64,000 nucleotides of DNA from NCBI RefSeq assembly GCF_037975445.1, contig NZ_CP150254.1, forward strand, positions 3,842,001-3,906,000. The letters are read 5' to 3'. A model generated the notes under the pieces. The model searched no databases. It was not told where the DNA came from and saw only the letters and a list, made by a program, of their open reading frames with translations. Position 1 is the first letter of the stretch; every line of letters begins with the position of its first letter. The translations under genes were made by a program, and so were the position numbers. Shown piece by piece: positions 56,029-64,000 of the stretch. The DNA comes from Peribacillus sp. FSL P2-0133. GTDB taxonomy: Bacteria; Bacillota; Bacilli; Bacillales; DSM-1321.

Positions 56029-57150
56029 TCACCATTCAGGAAAAATCCTCACATCTTCTGCTAAATTCTTCGATTGAAGCAGCACTTTGAAATGTTCACT
56101 AAATCCACCTGGAACAATTAGCCCCCGAATTGCACGATTACGCTTTGCCGTTTTCGAGAATGGATCAGTTCCTTGATGGTCCTTCAATTCATCTAATATC
56201 CTTGCTTTAAGCAAGAATTCATTTTGAAGGAATAGCCCCTGATTGGAAAGTTCCTTCCTTTTTCCAATCTCGATTAATGTGTCAAAATGGATATGTGTCG
56301 TCAAATCCATATCACCAGGATACATAAGCGCATCTTTAATCATTTGATGCTGATAATAGCCCCTCAAGCTCCCTTGAAGATGTGCTGGCTCCTTCCATTC
56401 TCTCTCGGTATAGCCATAATCAATCGTAAGGAGAATACCCGATTCGATACAGGAAACGATCTTCTCATATTCACGGACCATTTTTAGCGGAACTTCATAT
56501 CGTTGTTTTTCATTTAAGGTGATATTTCGTTCTGTAAGGTAAGATAGAATGACAGGATTGTCCAAAGGTTCCCTCACTTCTACCAAATCGCCTTCCTTTT
56601 CAGTGACGAATACCTCTACCAGGGCTCCCTTATACTTTTCAATAACATGTACAGGCAACGCGTCGAAAAGTTCATTTGAAAAGACGATTCCATTTACATT
56701 CGTCCATTTTTCTAAACTGGCGGCAGAAACTGCCTGTTTGAACATCCCTATACGTTCTTGCTGAACCTTTCTATGAAATGGACTGCCATCCACAAGGATA
56801 TATGTCAGAGAGTCCCATATCTGCGGTTCCATTTCTTTTATGAAAACGAGGATGTCATAAGCCAGCTTACCGTCCCCTGCGCCGACCTCGATGATTCTTG
56901 GTGAAACTCCGCACCTTTTTATCAAATAAACGAACCACCTGGCCAGTGATCTCCCAAATGCATCCCCAACATTGCCAGACGTATAAAAATCCCCTCTTGA
57001 GCCAATTTTCTCTTTTGCGCGTGCATAGTAGCCTATTTTTGGCGTATATAAAACAGCATCCATATAGTCATGATAGGAAATTCTTTTTTGGGGGCTTCCT
57101 GCAACCAATTCCTTCAAGTGATTTTTCAACACAATAGCCTCCGTCTCCAT
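56029..57150 (-). CDS. MidA-family SAM-dependent methyltransferase (DUF185)
   Basis: The 373 residues match the NDUFAF7/MidA methyltransferase family. They contain YHDYMDAVLYTPKIGYYA, KIGSRGDFYTSGNVGDAFG, the SAM loop IIEVGAGDGKLAYDIL, and GIVFSNELFDALPVHVIE. The C-terminal region has LLTIDYGYTEREW and RGYYQHQM. In mitochondria the relative methylates an arginine of complex I; the bacterial substrate is not known. It is monocistronic, convergent with yqgY. I do not recall an equivalent in the B. subtilis region. Confidence 0.88.
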   Translation of the reverse strand: METEAIVLKNHLKELVAGSPQKRISYHDYMDAVLYTPKIGYYARAKEKIGSRGDFYTSGNVGDAFGRSLARWFVYLIKRCGVSPRIIEVGAGDGKLAYDILVFIKEMEPQIWDSLTYILVDGSPFHRKVQQERIGMFKQAVSAASLEKWTNVNGIVFSNELFDALPVHVIEKYKGALVEVFVTEKEGDLVEVREPLDNPVILSYLTERNITLNEKQRYEVPLKMVREYEKIVSCIESGILLTIDYGYTEREWKEPAHLQGSLRGYYQHQMIKDALMYPGDMDLTTHIHFDTLIEIGKRKELSNQGLFLQNEFLLKARILDELKDHQGTDPFSKTAKRNRAIRGLIVPGGFSEHFKVLLQSKNLAEDVRIFPEW

Positions 57151-57526
57151 GATCTTCCATCATATTGAAAATTAAACTTTCCTTTTTCTTAATAAAACAC
57201 ATAAATAAGTTTTTTTATCGACAATCATACATGAAAACAAATTTAAGGTTCACAAAATGTTCAATTTTTCATCTCACAGTTCTTAAGAGTGCCACCATAA
57301 AAAAATGAATGCTTCCAGCAAATATTAAAATATGCATCTTACTTCAGAGCTGAATCAGAAGAGTCATCCACACAAGGAAGACCCCGGAAATTTCTTTAAG
57401 CCTTTTAAAGGTGAGTGTCAAAACGTTTTTTATATTAAGTATAGTTGTGGAAATGACCCATTTCAATATTTTTACATTATAAAGTCTAAAAATAAAACAG
57501 GTGCCATATGGCACCTGCAAAAGTCA
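57151..57526. other. Intergenic between the MidA gene and yqgX
   Basis: This 376-base AT-rich gap contains the yqgX terminator (57498-57517) and no supportable gene. The promoter of the MidA gene should lie near 57160-57230. Confidence 0.5.
57498..57517 (-). terminator. Terminator after yqgX
   Basis: CAGGTGCCATATGGCACCTG is a perfect 20-base palindrome that forms a hairpin followed on the minus strand by TTTTATTTTT. Its core AGGTGCCAT resembles the terminator at 8203-8233. Confidence 0.85.
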
Positions 57527-58153
57527 TTATCTCAAAAAGGGATTAGTATTCTTTTCATCCAAAATGGTCGTGACAGGCCCATGACCAGGAAAAACGATAG
57601 CATCATCAGAAAGTGTCAGCAGCTTCGTTTCAATGCTATTTAACAGCACTGCCTCGCTTCCGCCTATTAAATCGGTTCTGCCAACGCTTCCTTGGAACAA
57701 GACGTCCCCTGAAAAGAGGAGACGTTCTTCCTTCACATAATACGAAACGCTCCCTGGTGAGTGTCCGGGGGTTTCGAATACTTCGAAAGTGAATCCTCCA
57801 ATAGTGAGCTCCTGCTCATTTGCCAGGATGTGATCGGCAGGCTTCATTCGCATCGGATTTTCAGGGAACCAGTTTTGGGAACCATTCAACGCGGGATCAA
57901 GCAGCCACTTGGCCTCTTTTTCATGAATATATGCAGGTATCCCATAATGATCCCGAATAGCATCAAGAGCACCGATATGGTCAAAATGTGCATGTGTCAA
58001 TAAAATCGCCAAAGGCTTTAAATTTTTTGTTTGTATGTACTGTATGATTTTCTGTGGCTCTTCACCCGGATCGAAAATGATGCAATCCTGTCCATCGGAA
58101 ACTACATAACAATTCGTTTGTAGCGGGCCTAGAGGAATTTGTTTCCATTTCAT
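57527..58153 (-). CDS. yqgX: Metallo-beta-lactamase fold hydrolase YqgX (glyoxalase II-like)
   Basis: The 208-residue MBL-fold protein has the metal-binding motif LLTHAHFDHIGALD, then ETPGHSPGSVSYYV, the Asp in LLFSGDVLFQGSVGRTDL, and the C-terminal His in VFPGHGPVTT. This pattern fits hydroxyacylglutathione-hydrolase-like enzymes. In bacilli, which lack glutathione, the thiol is probably bacillithiol. The ATG at 58153 has GGAG nine bases upstream. Confidence 0.9.
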   Translation of the reverse strand: MKWKQIPLGPLQTNCYVVSDGQDCIIFDPGEEPQKIIQYIQTKNLKPLAILLTHAHFDHIGALDAIRDHYGIPAYIHEKEAKWLLDPALNGSQNWFPENPMRMKPADHILANEQELTIGGFTFEVFETPGHSPGSVSYYVKEERLLFSGDVLFQGSVGRTDLIGGSEAVLLNSIETKLLTLSDDAIVFPGHGPVTTILDEKNTNPFLR

Positions 58154-58385
58154 TTCCATCAACTCCAATATGATTTTCTATCTTCATCTTACACTAATTA
58201 AGCTGCTAATGTTAATCCAGTTTACTCAAGTCATAGAAGTGTCACCTATTAAACCTCGACAAATAATTGAAAAAATATTAAGATATTAACAAATGCAATC
58301 TTTTCTACATATTTTTGGTAGTTGCTTTATTCTCTGGGTATATTATTAGGGATTAGTATTCATTACGTAAAAAGGGGGTTTTGAC

Positions 58386-58559
58386 ATGATATTAATGGTT
58401 GTTTTCGGACTTGTGGCTATATTAGGAGTAGCAGCTGTGTTTACCTCATTAAAAAAGAGAAACTTCTTAGGATTCATTTTTGCAGCCGGCAGTGCAGTCG
58501 TGTTTGGCTGGTTCACTGTCATGACTGTCATCAACAGCGGTTTTCCTGTTGCCCATTGA
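58386..58559 (+). CDS. yqgW: DUF2759 small membrane protein YqgW
   Basis: An ATG after AAAGGGGG opens a 57-residue protein with two hydrophobic segments, MILMVVFGLVAILGVAAVFT and FAAGSAVVFGWFTVMTVI, separated by the basic SLKKRNFLGF. The length, pattern and position match YqgW (DUF2759). It is divergent from yqgX and followed at once by a terminator. No function is known. Confidence 0.8.
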   Translation: MILMVVFGLVAILGVAAVFTSLKKRNFLGFIFAAGSAVVFGWFTVMTVINSGFPVAH

Positions 58560-58563
58560 AGAA

Positions 58564-58589
58564 AAAAGCTCGCCATCCGGCGAGCTTTT
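58564..58589. terminator. Terminator between yqgW and yqgU
   Basis: A perfect 11-bp stem (58564-58574 with 58579-58589, arm AAAAGCTCGCC), loop ATCC, with T tracts, lies between convergent genes. Confidence 0.9.
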
Positions 58590-58600
58590 GTTTTAGGTCA

Positions 58601-59773
58601 TCATGTTTGTTTGAACAATCTTTGTATTTGATGGGTTTTCATATCAATGATTTTCTCAAATTGATATCCATATAAGCAGAAGTTGCCATCAAGCGAACAG
58701 CTTAATGGTTCATTTTCCATGTCCTTCATCAATTCTTCTTGTGTGCCTTTTTCCCAATTTAATTTAGTTAAGGTAAACCTTCCCTCATATTGGTCCGCAT
58801 CTTTTGATTCATTAGGAATGAACGTTATGAATTCCTTATTTTTTTCAATGAAATCATAGGATGGAATCACCCAATCTGAAAAGCTTTTCAATAGCGGCAC
58901 GGAAAAAGAGTGGATCGGCTTGTTTGTAGAATCATAAAATGCATATGTACCCCGATCTTGTTTTTCTGTCTCCACTTGAATTGTCATCAGCGCTTGTTTT
59001 ATCTTTTTAAAGTGAATGACATCGAGCATAAGACTGTCCGCTCCATCCTCATTCAGCGCTTTTCTTTCTAGGGGAGCCGTCAAAGCAGGTTCTTCCTTGT
59101 CCCAATCCAGAAACATCAATTCATTTTCACTTGCCCATTGCGCAAAGGGCTGCGGAAAGTCCAGAGTTTCCAAAGTTTGTTCATCTGGATTCAACACATA
59201 ACTGCTGTATGTCCAATCTTCATAAAAACTCGATACAAACAACTGGCCATCTTTAAATGAATTCCACTCATAAGCTAATTCATAGGCTGGGATCGCCACG
59301 GAATACAATGGATTTCCCGTTTTATCGAGTATTGTGATTGAAGCTTTATCCGAAGAGGTGAAGGACGATAACAAGATATGCTTACCAGACGGACTGATCG
59401 ATACTTCAGAAAACGCAAAAGCCGGCTGATAGAAAACGGAAGTATCATTCGTTTCCAAATTCCATGCCATCAACTGGGATAATTCATTACCATCCCGCTT
59501 CACAGAATATAAAATGGTTTTTGAATCCAGCCATCCAAAAATGGCTTCGATTTTTTCCGTTTCTGCAGTCGGGACCTTTAAATTGCTTACTGAAGTTTCC
59601 AGGTTAGATTGGGAGTGTTCTTTTTCCGTATCATTTACGGGTTTACTAAGGTCCTTGGAAGGCTCACAAGCCGAGATAAGAAGGATAGTGGAGATAAATA
59701 ATGGGACGAAACACAACATCTTACAAATGGAAAGCCGCATACAAAGTGCTGCTTTGGATACTTTAATCTCCAC
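58601..59773 (-). CDS. yqgU: YqgU-like lipoprotein
   Basis: The 390-residue protein has a lipoprotein signal peptide with the lipobox LLISAC at about residues 31-36, so the mature protein is anchored outside the membrane. The rest has a repeated pattern with Trp and Asp (KTILYSVKRDGNELSQLMAW, GKHILLSSFTSSDKA, NELMFLDWDKEE, EFITFIPNESK) suggesting a beta-propeller. The GTG at 59773 is used because of a nearby GGGAGG; an internal ATG at residue 12 is also possible. Function unknown. It is monocistronic between yqgW and yqgT. Confidence 0.8.
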   Translation of the reverse strand: MEIKVSKAALCMRLSICKMLCFVPLFISTILLISACEPSKDLSKPVNDTEKEHSQSNLETSVSNLKVPTAETEKIEAIFGWLDSKTILYSVKRDGNELSQLMAWNLETNDTSVFYQPAFAFSEVSISPSGKHILLSSFTSSDKASITILDKTGNPLYSVAIPAYELAYEWNSFKDGQLFVSSFYEDWTYSSYVLNPDEQTLETLDFPQPFAQWASENELMFLDWDKEEPALTAPLERKALNEDGADSLMLDVIHFKKIKQALMTIQVETEKQDRGTYAFYDSTNKPIHSFSVPLLKSFSDWVIPSYDFIEKNKEFITFIPNESKDADQYEGRFTLTKLNWEKGTQEELMKDMENEPLSCSLDGNFCLYGYQFEKIIDMKTHQIQRLFKQT

Positions 59774-59945
59774 ACACCTCCCACTTCAAAACTAAAACGC
59801 CTGGCATATGTGAGCGAGACATTAGAAAGAGAGTAAGGACAGACCAATCGAATCCTTACTCTCTTTCATTATAAAGTAAAAAAGAGAAAATGTGGCGGAT
59901 AATGATCTTATATTTTTTTGGAAGTATATTCCTTAGGGGGATGCA

Positions 59946-61112
59946 TCACATATATAGGCCTGCCATCAAAATCTTGACAGAATCTTCATATATACCAGGC
60001 AAATGGGATAGCGGAAGCGGATTGATGCCCTTTCCCAGTTCGATTGTGAATCCGCCGCGTTTAAATTCCTGGATGAACCAATCTTTATACCCGGCATGGC
60101 TGTCAACATATTGTACGGCCCGATATCCGCTGCGCTCCTCGAACTCCTTCGCAACATTCGCTGCCTGTTCAGGTTCATGGCCCTCATATCCCCAATAGAA
60201 TTCTTTTCCCTGGGTGTGAAGTGCAAGCACTCTTTCAAAATTCCGTCTTATTGCCAGCTCCTTCATGGCCAATGCTTCTGGTTCTGATAGCTCGGTCTCT
60301 CCTGGAAAATCCCTCGGAGCAGGGGCTTTTGGAATCTTTCTGCGCTTTTCAATCTCCCAATTGGCAGGATATTGATTATTCAGGTCTACACCGCGGATAT
60401 TGGCTTTCCAAGCATAAAAAGCAGGATTACCATTATTTATTTTTAAAACATCAACCTTCCCCTCAGCCGCCTCCTCCCCCTTTAGGACAAGATCGACTCC
60501 ATCCGGATTCACCATTGGAACCATCGAAATGGTCATATCCCGATAGAAGGGCATACAATCCATTCCACATAGTGTACGATCATTCGTTACCGCCAGCAGA
60601 AAATCGTTCAGCCATTTCATCAAAACAGCCGTAGTGATCCATTCATTAGCATGGAATGAACCGTTATAATGTATGATCTTTTCACCTTGACCGATTCTTA
60701 CCTCAAGTAGTTCTTTTCCCAATACACTCCTCCCGATCGATTCAACCTTAATAAAGGGGTAATGAAAAGATAGAATATCAAGATCGTCAAGAAGTGATTG
60801 ATATTCATAGGGCTTGTCGGTGACAATCATGGGATTCATCACCCGGACGGGTACGGAAAAAGGTTTTTGTCCATCTTGATTCAATAATATTATCCCATCG
60901 ATGGGCAGGTGATATTGTAAAGTGATTTCGGCAACATCGATATCTAACCGGGACTCTTCCTGAACAATGTACCCAGGTATCTGTACTTCCATGCCATTTG
61001 GCAAAACCCCGCCAGTAATGGCGGGATTGGCATCCTCAATCAAAACCCGAGGAATTTGAAACAATTGACTGTAATATGCCAAATCATCCCCGCTTCTGCT
61101 CACAACTTTCAT
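59946..61112 (-). CDS. yqgT: M14-family gamma-D-glutamyl-diamino-acid peptidase YqgT
   Basis: This zinc carboxypeptidase-family enzyme cleaves peptidoglycan stem-peptide bonds. The 388 residues start with LysM-like sequence (YYSQLFQIPRVLIEDANPAI to VQIPGY), which binds glycan. The peptidase domain has zinc ligands in IHYNGSFHANEWITTAVLM and LALHTQGKEFYW, and the catalytic Glu in GFTIELGKGINPL. No signal peptide is visible; members of this group act on recycled or spore wall peptides. It is upstream of yqgU and downstream of yqgS. Confidence 0.88.
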   Translation of the reverse strand: MKVVSRSGDDLAYYSQLFQIPRVLIEDANPAITGGVLPNGMEVQIPGYIVQEESRLDIDVAEITLQYHLPIDGIILLNQDGQKPFSVPVRVMNPMIVTDKPYEYQSLLDDLDILSFHYPFIKVESIGRSVLGKELLEVRIGQGEKIIHYNGSFHANEWITTAVLMKWLNDFLLAVTNDRTLCGMDCMPFYRDMTISMVPMVNPDGVDLVLKGEEAAEGKVDVLKINNGNPAFYAWKANIRGVDLNNQYPANWEIEKRRKIPKAPAPRDFPGETELSEPEALAMKELAIRRNFERVLALHTQGKEFYWGYEGHEPEQAANVAKEFEERSGYRAVQYVDSHAGYKDWFIQEFKRGGFTIELGKGINPLPLSHLPGIYEDSVKILMAGLYM

Positions 61113-61226
61113 TCAGCCTCCGCCCCTTTCATTGTTTTATCTTTATGAAGCGAAAAACAGAAAGATGTTCAGGAAGTCTCACGTGTTTCATAATTGTAAT
61201 GCTACTGATTCTCCTGAAAAAACAAA

Positions 61227-61247
61227 AAACCTGGATTCGCCAGGTTT
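61227..61247 (-). terminator. Terminator after yqgS
   Basis: An 8-bp stem (61227-61234 with 61240-61247, arm AAACCTGG) with loop ATTCG is followed on the minus strand by a T-rich run. Confidence 0.8.
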
Positions 61248-61253
61248 CCTTTT

Positions 61254-63107
61254 TCAACGTTGCTCATAAAATCGGAGCAAATCCCCATAAATGATTTTGT
61301 CGGAGTACTCAAGCTCCTGCTTAGCCTTATCCAAATACTTTTCACATGAATCCTTTGCAGTCGCCGCTCCGGTTTTTTTATCATAACAGGTATCCATCGT
61401 ATAGAGATAATCCTTTGTGATGAAACTGCTATCGCGAAGAACGGTGAATTCTAATTTTTCTTCAGAAAAAAGATCTTTGCCGAATTCGATATAATCATCA
61501 TTTTCAATCCCCAATAAATGAAGGAGAGTCGGCCTTACATCAATTTGGCCGGAAACGGTGGAAATCGTTTTCCCCTCCTGCCCAGGGACATGTATGATGA
61601 GCGGGACACGCTGAAGTTGGATGGATTCGAAAGGCGTGATTTCCTTCCCAAGGAACTGGCCCATGGCAGAGTTGTGATTTTCCGAAATTCCATAATGGTC
61701 CCCATATAGTACAATAATGGAATCCTCATATAATCCATCACGTTTCAAATCACCGATAAATTGTTCCAAGGCTTCGTCTGTATAACGTACGGTCGGAAAA
61801 TACTGATTCAATGTTTTGGAATTCGAATCGTATGGTTCCAATGTCCGGTCTTCTTCATTCAAAGTGAATGGAAAATGATTGGTTAACGTTATGAACTTGG
61901 CATAAAAAGGCTCAGGCAACTGCTTCAAGTGAGAGAGTGATTGCTTGAAGAACGATTTATCATTCAAACCCCAATTGATGGAATTCCCTTCAGAGACTTT
62001 GTATTCATCACTATCATAAAACCGTTGGTACCCAAGAGAACCGTACATTATGTCACGATTCCAAAAGCTTTTATTATTGGCATGGAAGGAAGCCGTATTG
62101 TAACCTTTTTCCGTTAAGATTTCGGGGGTGGCTTTGTATTCATTTTGGGCATGAGTGAAAAATACTGCACCCCTACCTAAAGGATAGAGGGAATTCTCAA
62201 TAATGAATTCTGAATCGGATGTTTTCCCCTGGCCAGTTTGGTGATAAAGGTTATTGAAATAATAGCTCTCTTTAATGAATTGGTTCAGAAAAGGAGTGAT
62301 TTCTTCACCGTTGACAGTTTTATTGATTACAAAGCTTTGAGTGGATTCCAATGATACTAGGATCACATTTTTGCCTTTTGCCAGACCATAAAGGTCATCA
62401 TTAACCTCTTTTTGATTCGCACGGACGTAATTTTCAATTTCCGACAATTCACTGCCATCCGCAAGGGCACGTTGAGCTGATGATTTCGTCTGTAATATTG
62501 CATCATAAAGGTGATAATGGTACGTACCGATATTCTTAACGAGGATTTCACGGTCAAACGTTCTTGTCAGGAGTTCAGGACGCGCCGCTTCCGCTAAAGC
62601 TAAGTTAAAAAATGTCACTCCCAAAGCCATTAACAAAAAGAATTTACGGTCCTGGGGATTGTATCGACATTCATGGAATGTTTTTGGTTTGTATTTAAGC
62701 AGAAGCATCAAGACCAGAATATCGGCAAAATACAAAAGGTCACTCGGATTGATCAATTCATGTACACTGCTTCCAAGGTCGTTCATATTGCTCGTTTGAA
62801 AAAGAACGGGAATGGTTAAAAAGTCATTGAAAAAACGAAAAAAAACAAGGTTGGCAAAAAGGACGAAGGTGATGAAAAAACTCATGATCAATAAGTATGC
62901 TGTCCTTTTATTTTCTTTTAAAAATATATTCACGCCAAGAGTAAGCAAGAGGAAACTGACAGGATTGATGAATAGTATGAACTCCTGGATCCAATTATCA
63001 ATATCTATCTCAAAACTTGTTTTATAAGCAATATATGTTTTAAGCCAAAGTGAAATTAATACGACCCAAAACAATGAATATCCCTGTTTTTTGAAGACCC
63101 TTTTCAA
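61254..63107 (-). CDS. yqgS: Lipoteichoic acid synthase-family protein YqgS
   Basis: LTA synthases transfer glycerol phosphate from phosphatidylglycerol onto the growing LTA chain outside the membrane. The 617 residues have five N-terminal membrane segments (to about 180) and a sulfatase-fold extracellular domain. The nucleophile Thr is in [13 protein letters not shown]. Other metal-site residues appear in [14 protein letters not shown] and [17 protein letters not shown] signal-peptidase-like site lies in QRALADGS. In bacilli YqgS is one of the minor synthases, active mainly in sporulation. It is upstream of yqgT and downstream of glcK. Confidence 0.92.
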   Translation of the reverse strand: MKRVFKKQGYSLFWVVLISLWLKTYIAYKTSFEIDIDNWIQEFILFINPVSFLLLTLGVNIFLKENKRTAYLLIMSFFITFVLFANLVFFRFFNDFLTIPVLFQTSNMNDLGSSVHELINPSDLLYFADILVLMLLLKYKPKTFHECRYNPQDRKFFLLMALGVTFFNLALAEAARPELLTRTFDREILVKNIGTYHYHLYDAILQTKSSAQRALADGSELSEIENYVRANQKEVNDDLYGLAKGKNVILVSLESTQSFVINKTVNGEEITPFLNQFIKESYYFNNLYHQTGQGKTSDSEFIIENSLYPLGRGAVFFTHAQNEYKATPEILTEKGYNTASFHANNKSFWNRDIMYGSLGYQRFYDSDEYKVSEGNSINWGLNDKSFFKQSLSHLKQLPEPFYAKFITLTNHFPFTLNEEDRTLEPYDSNSKTLNQYFPTVRYTDEALEQFIGDLKRDGLYEDSIIVLYGDHYGISENHNSAMGQFLGKEITPFESIQLQRVPLIIHVPGQEGKTISTVSGQIDVRPTLLHLLGIENDDYIEFGKDLFSEEKLEFTVLRDSSFITKDYLYTMDTCYDKKTGAATAKDSCEKYLDKAKQELEYSDKIIYGDLLRFYEQR

Positions 63108-63205
63108 TCCTGGTCCCTCCTCATCGAAAAAGCGCTGGAACTATGATGCAGAGCGCCTCAATCATGGGTCATGGTTCTCCCCCTATGCAAAAGCAGGAAC
63201 GATTG

Positions 63206-63236
63206 CCCCCGCCCCTCAAAAGGGGGGTATTTTTTG
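63206..63236 (+). terminator. Orphan plus-strand hairpin with T tract
   Basis: CCCCT (63212-63216) pairs with AGGGG (63221-63225), extended by neighbouring C and G runs, and is followed on the plus strand by TATTTTTT. It looks like a plus-strand terminator, but no plus-strand gene precedes it. A further hairpin, GCGCT/AGCGC, lies near 63133-63166. Confidence 0.5.
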
Positions 63237-63288
63237 AAGATTCCATCTTTTTTTCTTATAACCCTGTTTGCCACAGGGCAGCAAGGGA

Positions 63289-64000
63289 TCACGTATTCAG
63301 TTGGCTTTTAATGAGCCAGGCTGCACCTATTACCCCTGCATCATTGCCCAGTGTGGCCAGGCTGATTTTCGTTGATTTACTAACCCGTTTGAATGCATAC
63401 TTTCCGAAGGCAGAACGGACAGGATCAAGCAAAATGTCTCCCGCTTGCGAAACGCCCCCACCAATGACGATTTTATCTGGATTCATGACATTCCCAACAT
63501 GTGATAGTGCCAGCCCCAAATAATTGCCTACCTTATTTACGACAGCTTTGGACAAAGGATCACCTGCTGCAGCGCATTGGAATAACAGTTTGGAAGTAAC
63601 CGCATTTCCCTCTTCGACTTTCTGCTGAAGCATTGACTGTTCATCGGCGGTATTCAAGGCCTCTAAAGCCATACGGACAATTCCCGTTGCCGAAGCAACC
63701 GTTTCCAAACAACCAGTCTTACCGCAATTGCATGGTGCGTCTCCGTCCGTTACGACCGTTATATGCCCTATTTCACCAGCAGCCCCACTGGTACCATGGA
63801 CAATTTGCCCATTATGGATGATCCCGCCGCCTACACCCGTTCCTAGAGTTACACAAACGAGGTCTTTAGCGCCATTACCGGCACCTTTCCACATTTCTCC
63901 CAAAGCTGCCATATTGGCATCATTATCGATCACAGCCGGAAGAGATGTCTCCACCTCCAATAAATCTTTTAAAGGATAGTCCTTCCAGCCTAGATTGACG
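63289..64000 (-). CDS. glcK: Glucokinase, ROK family (5' part beyond window)
   Basis: GlcK phosphorylates glucose with ATP. About 237 C-terminal residues are visible. Motifs are the glucose-binding DNDANMAALGEMWKGAG, the LGTGVGGGIIHNG loop, the GEIGHITV segment and the ROK zinc motif CNCGKTGCLE. The C-terminus ends GVIGAAWLIKSQL. The start lies beyond 64000. Frame and family are certain. It reads toward yqgS, 181 bases away. Confidence 0.95.
   Translation of the reverse strand, partial: VNLGWKDYPLKDLLEVETSLPAVIDNDANMAALGEMWKGAGNGAKDLVCVTLGTGVGGGIIHNGQIVHGTSGAAGEIGHITVVTDGDAPCNCGKTGCLETVASATGIVRMALEALNTADEQSMLQQKVEEGNAVTSKLLFQCAAAGDPLSKAVVNKVGNYLGLALSHVGNVMNPDKIVIGGGVSQAGDILLDPVRSAFGKYAFKRVSKSTKISLATLGNDAGVIGAAWLIKSQLNT

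Noticed and set aside
57332-57643. Plus-strand ORF between the MidA gene and yqgX
   Set aside because: It crosses the yqgX terminator and the conserved yqgX 3' end, with no ribosome site.
1-64000. CRISPR arrays, tRNA and rRNA genes, prophage or intact insertion sequences
   Set aside because: I saw no regularly spaced repeats, no cloverleaf or rRNA sequence and no intact transposase in the window.

Overview
The window is a low-GC Firmicute chromosome segment of Bacillaceae type. Gene content and order follow the Bacillus subtilis yqi-yqh-yqg region almost gene for gene: bkd operon, yqiK, spo0A, spoIVB, recN, ahrC, yqxC, dxs, ispA, xseBA, folD, nusB, yqhY, accCB, spoIIIAH-AA, efp, papA, yqhS, yqhR/Q/P/O, lipM, yqhL, gcvPB/PA/T, yqhH/G, comGG-GA, mgsR, yqgY/X/W/U/T/S, glcK. 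Differences from B. subtilis point to another endospore-former, perhaps Peribacillus-like; the species is a guess. They are a B12-dependent ribonucleotide reductase, splB in the slot where mntR would be, and absence of sinIR-tasA, yqhV, ptb and buk.

Layout: 1-7752 carries branched-chain 2-oxoacid catabolism on the minus strand (bkdB partial, bkdAB, bkdAA, lpdV, bcd) behind its sigma-54 activator BkdR. A textbook -24/-12 promoter sits in front of bcd. 7958-9431 holds yqzF, a glycerophosphodiesterase and two tiny unknown ORFs. 9840-12263 is the spo0A-spoIVB sporulation pair. 12416-24618 holds housekeeping genes for repair, arginine control, isoprenoid and folate metabolism, transcription antitermination and acetyl-CoA carboxylase. 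25239-30456 is the complete eight-gene spoIIIA operon. 30590-31227 is a scar with a decayed IS1182-type transposase and a GC-rich structured repeat. 31235-42597 contains efp, papA, aroQ, membrane and lipase-like genes, splB, nrdJ with NrdR-like boxes, lipM and yqhL. 42759-46990 is the glycine cleavage operon under a tandem glycine riboswitch. 47368-54259 holds yqhH/yqhG, yqzE and the seven-gene comG pseudopilus operon. 54354-64000 is mgsR, a cysteine-rich regulator, small membrane proteins, a MidA-type methyltransferase, a metallo-hydrolase, cell-envelope enzymes and the 3' part of glcK.

The most striking observation is in spo0A. The gene is intact along its length except that the codon for the conserved tryptophan after the recognition helix is TGA. 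Translation would stop at 219 residues and lose the last 44 residues of the DNA-binding and activation domain. The downstream codons are perfectly preserved in frame, and spoIVB and spoIIIA are intact. This fits a very recent nonsense mutation (an asporogenous strain), an error in the sequence, or UGA readthrough. Other points worth attention are the pruned bkd operon, a probable ATT start codon in spoIIIAD, a rhodanese-like YqhL with no catalytic cysteine, a two-hairpin-flanked IS scar with a compensatory base-pair change, and a comG leader without recognisable ComK boxes.
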